Source: Mycobacterium sp. GA-1199
GTDB taxonomy: Bacteria > Actinomycetota > Actinomycetes > Mycobacteriales > Mycobacteriaceae
NCBI RefSeq assembly: GCF_001500045.1
Contig: NZ_LQIX01000034.1
Coordinates: 62,001-126,000 of the forward strand
Length of the DNA: 64,000 nt
Direction: 5' to 3'
Shown: positions 18,201 to 26,487 of the stretch, piece after piece
Position numbering within the stretch: position 1 is the stretch's first letter
Layout: each line of letters begins with the position of its first letter
The notes under the pieces: model-generated
Databases searched by the model: none
What the model was told of the DNA's origin: nothing
What the model saw: only the letters and a program-made list of their open reading frames with translations
Program-made: the position numbers and the translations under genes

Positions 18201-18548
18201 CACGACGCGACGTACGCGGAATCGGTGTCGCTACTCACGGAGTCCCTCGGAAAGAACGACTTCGAGGCGCTGTGGGACGAAGGGACCGCGTTGTCCATCG
18301 AAGAGGCCATCGCGTATGCGCAGCGCGGACGCGGTGAGCGCAAACGCCCGTCGAGCGGTTGGGCCTCATTGACTCCGACCGAGCTCGGCGTGGTCCGATT
18401 GGTCGCCGAGGGACTCGGCAACAAGGACATCGCCGCACGGCTCTTCATGTCCCATCGGACGGTGCAGACGCATCTGACCCACGTCTACACCAAGCTGGGA
18501 CTTGCGTCGCGCGTGCAGCTGGCTCAGGAGGCCGCGCGGCACGCCTAG
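15276..18548 (+). CDS. Class III cyclase - NB-ARC-type ATPase - LuxR regulator (Rv0386-like)
   Basis: A roughly 1090-residue signal-transduction protein. Domain order: class III nucleotide cyclase catalytic domain (about 20-180), ATPase of the STAND/AfsR type with P-loop TLTGAGGVGKTRLA (about 230), a long helical TPR-like region (about 550-1000), and a C-terminal LuxR helix-turn-helix (LTPTELGVVRLVAEGLGNKDIA..MSHRTVQTHL, about 1031-1088). Metal Asp residues are at 25 (LLADVEGST) and 70 (EGDS). The usual substrate-selecting Lys and Asp are replaced by Gln66 (VEQGEGD) and Asn122 (TINRTAR), exactly the variation reported for M. tuberculosis Rv0386. The start is uncertain: ATG 15240, ATG 15276 or GTG 15306, the last with GGAG ten bases upstream. 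Confidence 0.9.
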   Translation: MSALEWSELGVSGLPTGTVTLLLADVEGSTRLWDSQPEEMRAAIRRLDATLADLVIMNNGARPVEQGEGDSFVLAFARVSDAVACALALQRAPLAPIRLRIGVHTGEIQLRDEGNYIGTTINRTARLRDLAHGGQTVLTGATESMVVDYLPEGAWLSDLGSHPLRDLPRPERVVQLCHPDIRNDFPPLRTAEAALRHDLPAQLTRFIGRRTQIADIRELLTENRLVTLTGAGGVGKTRLAVQIADRTDLPSVWYVDLAPISDPDLVPVAVLRALGVPDQPGRSTMDSIVEFIGERAGLAVLDNCEHLLEVSAELITTLLDRCPALRLLATSREPIGVEGELIWRVASLVIDDEAVELFVDRARHVQSDFTPSDKDLAIVSEICQRLDGMPLAIELAAARVRALSVREILEGLHDRFRLLTGGSRKAVRRQQTLKASVDWSHQMLTEPERVVFRRLAAFAGDFDLEAAQAVAAGGEVERFQVLDLLMLLVDKSLVLAESSSGRVRYRLLETVRQYALDKLGESGEADVVRGRHRDHYNSMTAQLEVPGCAEYERLVSQAELEIDNLRAAFAWSRERQDIDAALRLASSLQPLWLMRGRVKEGLSWFNGVLSDPALEGASDVVARLSAVADRAVLHAWAVTVGVTDDLELALATARELDDPALLLRVLVSCVGAATFDAQAAYPYIDEALDLARRLDDRWRLCQILAWKALIAILLGDPVAARAAGEEGQSLAEGVGDVFMARMNRYWGPALAAFQHGDLKYGTESLQALLAEADASGDVLHGLLARIGLAHVSVSTGDPAAGRSLAEAAIETASTVGPYLEPWAYAPLAYAALAEGDLEAAARACDLASQRINAQPETAITNVNPLAELELAKGDLRAAREYSDVDVSLMHGWHLARALVIRGRVAMAQGELAQADEDLRRALDCIAGHQTYQIAPDAFEVLGELTGAAGDQRNAARFLGAADAMRERMGLVRLRVHDATYAESVSLLTESLGKNDFEALWDEGTALSIEEAIAYAQRGRGERKRPSSGWASLTPTELGVVRLVAEGLGNKDIAARLFMSHRTVQTHLTHVYTKLGLASRVQLAQEAARHA

Positions 18549-18557
18549 GATCGCTGT

Positions 18558-19307
18558 ATGACAGTGGTTCTGGTGCATGGCAATCCGGAGACGGAGGCGA
18601 TCTGGGGTCCGCTCGTCGACGCGCTCGGCCGCGATGACGTGGTGCGGCTCTCTCCGCCCGGATTCGGTGCACCGCTGCCCGACGACTTCTCGGCGACTTA
18701 TCTCGATTATCGCGACTGGCTCGAGCGCGAACTGGAGCGCTTCGACGAGCCGGTCGATCTGGTGGGACACGACTGGGGCGGCGGCCACGTCGTCAACGTG
18801 GCGATGCACCGTCCCGAACTCCTGCGCACCTGGGCCAGTGACGTCGTGGGATTGTTCGATGCCGACTACGTCTGGCATGACCTCGCGCAGGTGTGGCAGA
18901 CGCCGGGAGCCGGCGAGGAACTGGTCGAGGCGATGATGGGCGGCACGGTCGCGGACAGGACGGCGCAGATGGCCGATCTCGGGCTGCCAATCGACATCGC
19001 GACATCGCTGGCGAAGGCCCAAGGCCCGGAGATGGGGAGCGCGATCTTGGTGCTGTACCGATCGGCCGCCCAGCCGGTTCTCCGCGAAGCCGGGCGCGGG
19101 TTGGGCACCGCCGCCTCGCGGCCCGGCCTGTCGATACTCGCCACCGAGGATCCGTACGTCGGAACCGAGGACATGCGCCGGCGTGCGGCCGAGCGTGCCG
19201 GCGCGCGGACCGGAGTTCTCGAGGGGCTCGGACACTGGTGGATGGTCCAGGATCCGGCGCACGGGGCCGAGGTGCTCACGCGCTTCTGGGAGACCGCCGC
19301 TGACTGA
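18558..19307 (+). CDS. Alpha/beta hydrolase, epoxide hydrolase/dehalogenase type
   Basis: A 249-residue alpha/beta-hydrolase. The oxyanion-hole segment is VLVHGNPETEAIWG, the nucleophile elbow is VGHDWGGGHVV with Asp as nucleophile, as in haloalkane dehalogenases and epoxide hydrolases, and the catalytic His is in GLGHWWMVQDP. The acid may be in ILATEDPYVG. The substrate is unknown. It begins nine bases after the LuxR-type regulator on the same strand and could be co-transcribed with it. Confidence 0.88.
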   Translation: MTVVLVHGNPETEAIWGPLVDALGRDDVVRLSPPGFGAPLPDDFSATYLDYRDWLERELERFDEPVDLVGHDWGGGHVVNVAMHRPELLRTWASDVVGLFDADYVWHDLAQVWQTPGAGEELVEAMMGGTVADRTAQMADLGLPIDIATSLAKAQGPEMGSAILVLYRSAAQPVLREAGRGLGTAASRPGLSILATEDPYVGTEDMRRRAAERAGARTGVLEGLGHWWMVQDPAHGAEVLTRFWETAAD

Positions 19308-19382
19308 CGGTCTTGTCGGCTCAGCCGTTCGCGCGCATTCTGATGAGTCAACGTGTCGGTGGGCGGTGGCATACTCGAACAC

Positions 19383-20909
19383 ATGTTCGACTCGAAGTAC
19401 TCGGAGGCTGACGATGCCGCCGTCGTCGCCGCGATCGAGGAGAGCACGCGGGCCGAAGCAAGGGCGGGAGCCCGTCGGCTGGCGGCCATCGCCGAACTCG
19501 CCCGCCGCCGAGTCGACGATGACGACCGAGCAGCATTCGACGGTTGGGATGCGGCCGCCGCCGAAGTCGCGGCCGCTATGACCGTCGGCCACAGGAGGGC
19601 CTCGGCACAGATGCGCATAGCGATCGCACTTCGGGACCGGCTTCCGCGCGTTGCGGCGCTGTATCTGCAGGGCGCCATCAACTCCCGGGTCGTCTCGGCG
19701 CTCACGTGGCGCACACAGCTCGTCTACGACGCTGAGGCGCTGGCCTTGATCGACGCTGCCCTTGCAGAAGGCGCGACGAAATGGGGTCGGCTGTCCGATG
19801 ACAAGCTCGAGAGGGCAATTGACGCGTGGGTCGAGCGGTACGATCCAGAAGCCTTGCGCCGCAGCGAAACAACCATTCGCAGCAGAGACTTCTCAGTCGG
19901 CGACATCGACGATCCGGCAGGAACCACGTCGGTGTGGGGCCGGCTGCTGGCCACGGATGGGGCGGTGCTCAAACGTCGCATCGCTGCAATGGTGCAGGGC
20001 CTGTGCGATGCCGATCCTCGATCCGCCGGGGAGCGCCGATCGGACGCGGTCGGTGCGATGATCTCGGGCAATGACCGCCTCGCGTGCCGCTGCGGATCGG
20101 ACACGTGTCCGTCGGCTGACGTGCCGCGGTCGTCGAACGTCGTCGTCAACGTTTTCGCCGAGCGGTCAGCGGCCGAAGCGGCATTACAGCAGCCGACGGC
20201 CCGCGAGTCCGACGCACCTGCCCCGACAGCCCGCGAGTCTCAGGGACTTGCCCCGACAGCCGGCGAGTCTCAGGGACCTACGCCGACAGCCCGCGAGTCG
20301 AAGGGGCCTGCCCCGACGGCCCGCGAGTACAAGGCCAAGCCGCCCACAGCACTCATCCTCGGCGAGAACATCCTGCCTGCACCGCTTCTGGCCCAACTGA
20401 TCCGTGATGGCGCGAAGATCCGTCCGATCAAACTGCCCAGCGACGAGCCCGAGCCGCGTTACCGCCCGTCGGCGGACTTGGCCCAGTTCGTGCGCATGCG
20501 AGATCTGCACTGCCGGGCCTCCGGCTGCAGCATGCCAGCCGATCGTTGCGACATCGATCACACCGTCCCGTATCCGTTCGGGCCCACACATCCGTCCAAC
20601 CTCAAGTGTCTGTGCCGAAAACACCATCTAGCCAAGACATTTGGCGGATGGGACGATGTTCAGCTGCCAGACGGCACGGTGATCTGGACCTCGCCGAGCG
20701 GTCGGAAATACACCACAAATCCCGGAAGCAGGCTGTTCTTTCCGACGTGGGATACGACGACCGCTGACCTTCCTCCGCCGCCGACCTCGCCGCCGACGGT
20801 CTGCGACCGCGGGCTGATGATGCCGCTGCGACGGCGTAGCCGCGCCGCCGAATACGCCGCGCGAATCAAGGCCGAACGCGCGAGGAACCGGCGACCGGCA
20901 CCGTTCTGA
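19383..20909 (+). CDS. DUF222 / HNH endonuclease (13E12 repeat family)
   Basis: A 508-residue member of the large actinobacterial 13E12/REP family: an N-terminal DUF222 helical domain (about 1-250) and a C-terminal HNH nuclease motif (LHCRASGCSMPADRCDIDHTVPY..HPSNLKCLCRKHHLAKTF). The Cys pairs and H-N-H residues look complete. Its cellular role is unknown; these genes are multicopy and often thought to be mobile or recombination-linked. Between the domains lies a five-fold 10-residue repeat (271-320). I use the ATG at 19383; a GTG at 19353 is in frame. Confidence 0.9.
   Translation: MFDSKYSEADDAAVVAAIEESTRAEARAGARRLAAIAELARRRVDDDDRAAFDGWDAAAAEVAAAMTVGHRRASAQMRIAIALRDRLPRVAALYLQGAINSRVVSALTWRTQLVYDAEALALIDAALAEGATKWGRLSDDKLERAIDAWVERYDPEALRRSETTIRSRDFSVGDIDDPAGTTSVWGRLLATDGAVLKRRIAAMVQGLCDADPRSAGERRSDAVGAMISGNDRLACRCGSDTCPSADVPRSSNVVVNVFAERSAAEAALQQPTARESDAPAPTARESQGLAPTAGESQGPTPTARESKGPAPTAREYKAKPPTALILGENILPAPLLAQLIRDGAKIRPIKLPSDEPEPRYRPSADLAQFVRMRDLHCRASGCSMPADRCDIDHTVPYPFGPTHPSNLKCLCRKHHLAKTFGGWDDVQLPDGTVIWTSPSGRKYTTNPGSRLFFPTWDTTTADLPPPPTSPPTVCDRGLMMPLRRRSRAAEYAARIKAERARNRRPAPF
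20193..20351 (+). repeat. Five-copy 30-base in-frame tandem repeat inside the HNH gene
   Basis: Five consecutive 30-base units start at 20193, 20223, 20253, 20283 and 20313, and a 9-base partial copy follows at 20343. Each encodes a variant of PTARESQGPA, giving a Pro/Thr/Ala/Arg/Glu/Ser linker between the DUF222 domain and the HNH domain. The units keep the reading frame and differ at a few bases, so expansion or contraction by slippage would alter linker length without breaking the protein. Confidence 0.9.
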
Positions 20910-20942
20910 AACCTGCGGCGCTTTCGCCGAGGTGTGCGGCGG

Positions 20943-20970
20943 CCCCTTTGAAGATGCCCCTTTGAAGATG
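20943..20970 (+). repeat. Tandem 14-base repeat upstream of the nitrate genes
   Basis: CCCCTTTGAAGATG is present twice in immediate tandem (20943-20956 and 20957-20970) in the 198-base gap between the HNH gene and the NarK-type gene. It may be a simple slippage duplication. Confidence 0.75.
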
Positions 20971-21052
20971 CCGCGGAGTGGCCCCGGCCACATTTGTTTC
21001 GGCATGGTTTCGTGCACCCCGCACGCGTATCCGTTACGTATGTGAGCTGGAG

Positions 21053-21075
21053 TTGACGTTTACGTCACGATGACG
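21053..21075 (+). promoter_or_regulatory. Candidate operator upstream of the nitrate transporter (palindrome; possible GlnR-type spacing)
   Basis: A perfect palindrome CGTCA-CGA-TGACG lies at 21063-21075, about 33 bases before the transporter start. It overlaps TTTAC-N6-ATGAC (21059-21074), a loose match to the AC-N9-AC spacing described for GlnR boxes in front of nitrogen-assimilation genes. GlnR control of nitrate assimilation is known in mycobacteria, but this assignment is a guess from spacing and context. Confidence 0.35.
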
Positions 21076-21107
21076 CAACGGATGCGGAATGGGTTCGGGC
21101 GACTCTG

Positions 21108-22535
21108 GTGCCCGTGAAGACTCTGAGCCGCAGCCGCACCATCGAAGATTGGGACGCCGAGGACGTCGAGGCCTGGGAATCCGGCGGTAACAAGATCGCC
21201 AAGCGGAACCTGATCTGGTCGATCTTCGCCGAGCACGTCGGATTCTCGGTGTGGTCGATCTGGTCGGTGATGGTGCTGTTCATGCCCCAGGACGTCTACG
21301 GCATCGACGCGGCGGGCAAGTTCTACCTCGTCGCCATGCCCACCCTGGTCGGCGCGTTCATGCGGATCCCGTACACCATCGCACCCGCGCGATTCGGCGG
21401 GCGCAACTGGACCATCGTCAGCGCCCTGCTGCTGCTGATCCCCACCGTGCTGACGCTGTGGGCGATGAGCAACCCCGACACGACCTACACCACGTTCATG
21501 CTCGTGGCCGCCGTCGCGGGAGTGGGCGGCGGCAACTTCGCCTCCTCGATGACCAACATCAACGCGTTCTACCCACAGCGGCTCAAGGGCTGGGCGCTCG
21601 GCCTGAACGCCGGCGGCGGCAACATCGGCGTACCGGTGATCCAGCTGGTCGGCCTGCTGGTGATCGCCACCGTCAGCAACACCGCACCCGAAATCGTCTG
21701 CGCCATCTACCTTGTCCTGATCGCGTTGGCCGCGCTTGGGGCTGCCCTGTTCATGGACAACCTCGGCAACCAGCGGTCCAACCTCGGCGCCATGGTAGAG
21801 GCGTTGCGGTTCAAGCACTCCTGGGTGATGAGCTTCCTCTACATCGGCACCTTCGGCTCGTTCATCGGCTTCTCATTCGCCTTCGGACAGGTGCTGCAGA
21901 TCAACTTCCTCGCCGGCGGCGACACCCCCGCGCAGGCCTCGCTGCACGCCGCCCAGATCGCGTTCATCGGCCCGCTGCTCGGTTCCATCCCGCGCCCCTT
22001 CGGCGGCAAGCTGTCCGACCGGGTCGGTGGCGGCAGGGTCACCCTCTACACCTTCATCGCGATGATCTTCGCCGCCGGAATCCTGGTGGCGGCGGGCGTG
22101 CTCGACGACGGCATGGCAGGCGCGGCCACCGGCGCGCAGATGGCCGCCTACGTGACCGGATTCATCCTGCTGTTCATCCTGTCGGGCATCGGCAACGGCT
22201 CGACCTACAAGATGATCCCGTCGATCTTCGAGGCCAAGGCCCAGGGCCGCGACGAATGGAGCCGCGAGGACAAGGCCGCCTGGTCGCGCAGCATGTCCGG
22301 CGCGCTGATCGGCTTCGCCGGTGCGGTCGGCGCCCTCGGCGGCGTGTTCATCAACGTCGTCCTGCGTGCCTCGTACGTCAGCGACGCCAAATCGGCCACC
22401 AACGCGTTCTGGGTGTTCCTCGGGTTCTACGTTATCTGCGCGATCGTCACGTGGTTCGTGTTCCTGCGCATGCAGACCTCGCGGTCTGGCGCCGGCGAGC
22501 AGGTCGGCCGCGCCGCTTCACCGGTGCCCGCTTGA
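21108..22535 (+). CDS. narK: NarK/NasA-type nitrate/nitrite transporter (MFS)
   Basis: A 475-residue major facilitator protein with about 12 hydrophobic segments. The nitrate-porter signatures are visible: AMPTLVGAFMRIPYTIAPARFGGRNWT, a glycine-rich helix VAGVGGGNFASSMTNINAFYP, the second glycine-rich helix GIGNGSTYKMIPSIFEAKA, and RPFGGKLSDRVGGGRVT. It should import nitrate and/or export nitrite across the inner membrane. The GTG at 21108 is the first start after an apparent regulatory region. The stop overlaps the region just before the nitrate reductase, so the two form a nitrate-assimilation operon. Confidence 0.93.
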   Translation: MPVKTLSRSRTIEDWDAEDVEAWESGGNKIAKRNLIWSIFAEHVGFSVWSIWSVMVLFMPQDVYGIDAAGKFYLVAMPTLVGAFMRIPYTIAPARFGGRNWTIVSALLLLIPTVLTLWAMSNPDTTYTTFMLVAAVAGVGGGNFASSMTNINAFYPQRLKGWALGLNAGGGNIGVPVIQLVGLLVIATVSNTAPEIVCAIYLVLIALAALGAALFMDNLGNQRSNLGAMVEALRFKHSWVMSFLYIGTFGSFIGFSFAFGQVLQINFLAGGDTPAQASLHAAQIAFIGPLLGSIPRPFGGKLSDRVGGGRVTLYTFIAMIFAAGILVAAGVLDDGMAGAATGAQMAAYVTGFILLFILSGIGNGSTYKMIPSIFEAKAQGRDEWSREDKAAWSRSMSGALIGFAGAVGALGGVFINVVLRASYVSDAKSATNAFWVFLGFYVICAIVTWFVFLRMQTSRSGAGEQVGRAASPVPA

Positions 22536-22540
22536 CGCCG

Positions 22541-25500
22541 ATGGTGACTCGGACGGCGTGCTCGTACTGCGGCGTGGGCTGCGGTATCGAGGTGCACACC
22601 GCCACCGACCGCGAGACCGGCAAGCCGGTCATCGCGCGGGTCTCCGGGGACAAGCTGCATCCAGCCAATTTCGGCAGGCTGTGCACCAAGGGCGCCACCC
22701 ACGCCGAATTGATGCGCGCCGCAGACGGCCGGCTGACCTCGGCGATGCTGCGGCCCAGCCGTGACGAGGAACTGGTCCCGACGCCCGTCGACGACGCCGT
22801 CGCCGAGGCGGGTCGACGACTGCGAGAGATCGTCGAGCAGCACGGTCCCGACGCGGTCGCGCTCTACGTCTCGGGCCAGATGTCCATCGAAGCGCAGTAT
22901 CTCGCCACGAAGCTGGCCAAGGGGTTCCTGCGCACGGTTCACATCGAGTCGAACTCACGGCTGTGCATGGCCAGCGCGGGAACCGGCTTCAAACAATCGC
23001 TGGGTGCCGACGGCCCGCCGGGGTCGTACGCCGATTTCGATTGCAGCGACCTGTTTTTCGTCATCGGCTCCAACATGGCCGACTGCCACCCCATTCTCTA
23101 CCTGCGCATGGCCGACCGACTCAAGGCGGGCGCCAAGCTGATCGTCGTCGATCCGCGCCGCACCACGACCGCCGAACGCGCCGACCTCTTCCTGCAGATC
23201 AAACCCGGCACCGATCTCGCGCTGCTGAACGGGCTGTTGTATCTGTTGGTCGAAAACGGCGACATCGACCGCGATTTCATCGACGCCCACACCGAGCGCT
23301 GGGAGGCGATGCCGGCATTCCTCGCCGACTACACGCCCGAAAGCGTCGCTCAGGTCACGGGTCTGGCGGAGGCCGACATCCGGCTCGCCGCGCGGATGAT
23401 CGCCGACGCGGGGGAGTGGCTGAGCTGTTGGACGATGGGGCTCAACCAGAGCACGCACGGCACCTGGAACACGAACGCGATCTGCAATCTGCACCTGGCC
23501 ACGGGCGCAATCTGCCGACCGGGCAGCGGACCGATGTCGCTGACCGGTCAGCCCAACGCGATGGGCGGACGCGAAATGGGTTACATGGGACCGGGATTGC
23601 CGGGGCAGCGCTCGGTGACCTCGGCGCAGGACCGCGCATTCGTCGAGGAGCAGTGGGGCGTGGCGCCCGGCACGATCCGCGCGGACGTCGGACCGGGCAC
23701 CATCGACATGTTCCGGCAGCTCGCCGCCGGTGACATCAAGGCGTGCTGGATCATCTGCACCAATCCCGTTGCCAGCGTGGCCAACCGGTCGACGGTCATC
23801 GAAGGGCTGCGGTCCGCCGAGCTCGTCATCACCCAGGACACTTACAGCGCAACCGCCACCAACGCCTACGCCGACATCGTGCTACCCGCGACCATGTGGG
23901 CGGAATCCGATGCGGTGATGGTCAACTCCGAGCGCAACCTCACCCTGCTGCAGCAGTCCATCCCGGCGCCCGGACAGGCCAGGCCCGACTGGCAGCTGAT
24001 CTGCCAGGTCGCAGCCCACATGGGTTTCGGCGAGCACTTCGCCTACACCTCCAGCGAGCAGGTCTTCGACGAGATCCGGCGATTCTGGAACCCCAAGTCG
24101 GGCTACGACCTTCGCGGCGTCAGCTATGCGCGGCTACGGGATACACCGGTGCAGTGGCCATGCCCACCCGACGATCCGCAGGATCGCCATCCCATCCGCT
24201 ACCTCAACGACGGTGTGAGCCAGGAGTACTTCGTCGACGAGCACGGTCGCGCACCGCGGCTGGCCTTCCCGACCCCGTCGCGGCGGGCGGTCTTCCACGC
24301 CCGCCCGCACATGGACGCGCGGGAACTGCCCGACGACGAGTACCCGCTGACCCTGAACACCGGCCGGCTACAACACCAGTGGCACACCATGACCAAAACG
24401 GGACGCGTCGAGTCGCTCAACAAGTTGACCGGTGAGCCGTTCGTCGAGGTGCATCCCGAGGACGCGCTGCAGCTGGGCATCGAGAACGGACGACCGGTCG
24501 AACTCACGACGCGACGCGGGCGCGCGGTGCTACCCGCCGCCGTCACGGTACGCGTCCGCCCCGGCAGTTGTTTCGTGCCGTTCCACTGGAACGACGAGCA
24601 CGGCGAAAACCTCACCGTCAACGCGTTGACCAACGACGCCGTCGACCCCGACTCGCTGCAGCCCGAATTCAAGGTCTGCGCGGTCAACCTGCAGCCTGTT
24701 GCGTCCCCGACGCTCACCGATCAGGAAGCGCTTTATGTGTCAGGCTTTTTCAGCGGCCTGGCCGAGGCACAGTCGGAGGCTCCGGTGCTGCCCGACTCTG
24801 CGCCCGTATCCACTGAGGTGCGGCAGTGGATCAACGGTTTGCTCGCCGGGCAGGCTCACCGCCCGTCAGAAGAACCGGTCGCCCGAACACAACTCGACGA
24901 CGGGCCGCTCGTGCTCTGGGCCTCCCAGACGGGCAACGCCGAGGACTTCGCCTCGCGGCTGGCCGAGCGGCTCGGCAACGCCCAGCTGGTCAACATGGAC
25001 GATGTCGCCCCCGCGGACCTCGCGGCCGCCCGCGACGTGCTCGTCGTCACGAGCACGTTCGGCGACGGCGGACCGCCCGACAACGGTGCGGGCTTCTGGC
25101 AGCGGCTGGCATCCGACGAGGCGACGCGGTTGACCGGCGTGCGGTACGCGGTGCTGGGTATCGGCGACCGCTCCTACGACGACTTCTGCGGATACGCCAA
25201 GGCCGTCGACACCAGGCTGGCCGACCTCGGCGCCGTCCGGCTGCTCGAACGCGCCGACTGCGAGGCCTACGACGACGAGCGGATGCGACGCTGGGCCGAC
25301 GACGTCACCGCACTGCTCAATCCGGGGATCTCACCGTCGACCGGTAGTGTCTCAACACTCGTGCGGCCCACCACCGTCGCGCAGCCGTTCACCCGTGCGC
25401 GTCCTCTCATCGTGCCGCTGTCCCGCAATATGGTGCTCAACGGGCCGGCCTCCCGAAAGGAGGTGCGCCAGTTCGGTTTCGACATCTCCGAGCACGACGT

Positions 25501-26485
25501 CACCTACGCCGCAGGTGATTCGCTGGGGGTGTGCGCCACCAACGATCCGGCAATGGTCGACGCGTGGCTGGCGGCCACCGGGATGCCGGCTCAGCACACC
25601 GTCGAGGTCGACGGGGCGGAGCAGCCTTTGCGCGACGCGCTCATCAGCCACTTCGACTTCTGCCGGGTCACTCCCGATCTGGTGCGCTTCATCGCCGAGC
25701 ACAGCCGCGGCGCGAAGCCGTTGCGCGCGCCCAAGGCCAAGCTGGACAAGTGGCTGATCGGTCGCAACGGCTTGGACCTCGTCCAGGAGTTCGTTGTGCA
25801 CGCAGATCCCGACGAGTGGCGCGAGGTGCTGGTCCGGTTGACCCCGCGCAGCTACTCGATCTCGTCGAGTCCGCTGGTCAGCCCCAACGAGGTACAGCTG
25901 ACGGTGTCGGTGGTGCGCTACCGCGGGGCCGACGGCGGCCGTCGTGGCGGCGTCTGCTCGACGTTCCTGGCCGACCGCGCATCGTCGGCGCCGGTCTTCC
26001 TACAGCGCTCACCGCACTTCCGCCCGCCGGAGGACGGCTCGGTGCCGATGATCATGGTCGGCCCCGGTACGGGCGTCGCGCCGTTCCGCGGCTTCCTACA
26101 GGAGCGACGGGCGCTCGGGCACCGCGGTCACAACTGGCTGTTCTTCGGTGAGCAGCACCGCGCTCAGAACTACTACTACCGCGACGATTTCGAGGACATG
26201 GCCCGCGACGGGTTGCTCGACCGGTTGGATCTCGCGTTCTCCCGCGACCAGGCCTCGCGCGTGTACGTCCAGCATCGGATGCTCGAACAAGGGGCCGAGC
26301 TGTGGCGCTGGCTCGACGACGGCGCGCACTTCTACGTCTGCGGCGACGCCACCCGTATGGCCAAGGACGTCGACGCCGCGTTGACCACGATCATCGAGCG
26401 GCACGGCGGAATGTCGCACGACCAGGCGCACGACTACAAACGTGAGCTGGTCGCGGCCAAACGCTACGTGCGCGACGTCTACTGA
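22541..26485 (+). CDS. Single-chain assimilatory nitrate reductase fused to a CysJ-like flavoprotein
   Basis: A 1314-residue fusion. Residues 1 to about 740 are a molybdopterin-guanine-dinucleotide nitrate reductase of NasC/NarB/NapA type: a [4Fe-4S] site with Cys7, Cys10, Cys14 and Cys48, and a probable Mo-ligand Cys142 in SRLCMASAGTG. From about 788 there is a flavodoxin domain (LVLWASQTGNAEDFASRL), then a CysJ-like FAD domain (RSYSISSSP) and an NADP domain (MIMVGPGTGVAPFRGFLQERR..YVCGDATRMAKDV). So electrons can flow NADPH to FAD to FMN to Fe-S to Mo within one polypeptide. The frame opens far upstream inside narK, but the ATG at 22541, six bases after its stop, is the sensible start. Confidence 0.93.
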   Translation: MVTRTACSYCGVGCGIEVHTATDRETGKPVIARVSGDKLHPANFGRLCTKGATHAELMRAADGRLTSAMLRPSRDEELVPTPVDDAVAEAGRRLREIVEQHGPDAVALYVSGQMSIEAQYLATKLAKGFLRTVHIESNSRLCMASAGTGFKQSLGADGPPGSYADFDCSDLFFVIGSNMADCHPILYLRMADRLKAGAKLIVVDPRRTTTAERADLFLQIKPGTDLALLNGLLYLLVENGDIDRDFIDAHTERWEAMPAFLADYTPESVAQVTGLAEADIRLAARMIADAGEWLSCWTMGLNQSTHGTWNTNAICNLHLATGAICRPGSGPMSLTGQPNAMGGREMGYMGPGLPGQRSVTSAQDRAFVEEQWGVAPGTIRADVGPGTIDMFRQLAAGDIKACWIICTNPVASVANRSTVIEGLRSAELVITQDTYSATATNAYADIVLPATMWAESDAVMVNSERNLTLLQQSIPAPGQARPDWQLICQVAAHMGFGEHFAYTSSEQVFDEIRRFWNPKSGYDLRGVSYARLRDTPVQWPCPPDDPQDRHPIRYLNDGVSQEYFVDEHGRAPRLAFPTPSRRAVFHARPHMDARELPDDEYPLTLNTGRLQHQWHTMTKTGRVESLNKLTGEPFVEVHPEDALQLGIENGRPVELTTRRGRAVLPAAVTVRVRPGSCFVPFHWNDEHGENLTVNALTNDAVDPDSLQPEFKVCAVNLQPVASPTLTDQEALYVSGFFSGLAEAQSEAPVLPDSAPVSTEVRQWINGLLAGQAHRPSEEPVARTQLDDGPLVLWASQTGNAEDFASRLAERLGNAQLVNMDDVAPADLAAARDVLVVTSTFGDGGPPDNGAGFWQRLASDEATRLTGVRYAVLGIGDRSYDDFCGYAKAVDTRLADLGAVRLLERADCEAYDDERMRRWADDVTALLNPGISPSTGSVSTLVRPTTVAQPFTRARPLIVPLSRNMVLNGPASRKEVRQFGFDISEHDVTYAAGDSLGVCATNDPAMVDAWLAATGMPAQHTVEVDGAEQPLRDALISHFDFCRVTPDLVRFIAEHSRGAKPLRAPKAKLDKWLIGRNGLDLVQEFVVHADPDEWREVLVRLTPRSYSISSSPLVSPNEVQLTVSVVRYRGADGGRRGGVCSTFLADRASSAPVFLQRSPHFRPPEDGSVPMIMVGPGTGVAPFRGFLQERRALGHRGHNWLFFGEQHRAQNYYYRDDFEDMARDGLLDRLDLAFSRDQASRVYVQHRMLEQGAELWRWLDDGAHFYVCGDATRMAKDVDAALTTIIERHGGMSHDQAHDYKRELVAAKRYVRDVY

Positions 26486-26487
26486 CC

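Noticed and set aside
20193..20351. Regular repeats considered as a CRISPR array
   Set aside because: The units are contiguous 30-base copies with no unique spacers, in frame inside a gene, and there are no cas genes nearby.
21251..22540. Upstream extension of the nitrate reductase frame through the narK gene
   Set aside because: The frame is open but overlaps narK completely and encodes Arg/His-rich sequence. The Fe-S Cys motif begins right after ATG 22541, as in the family.
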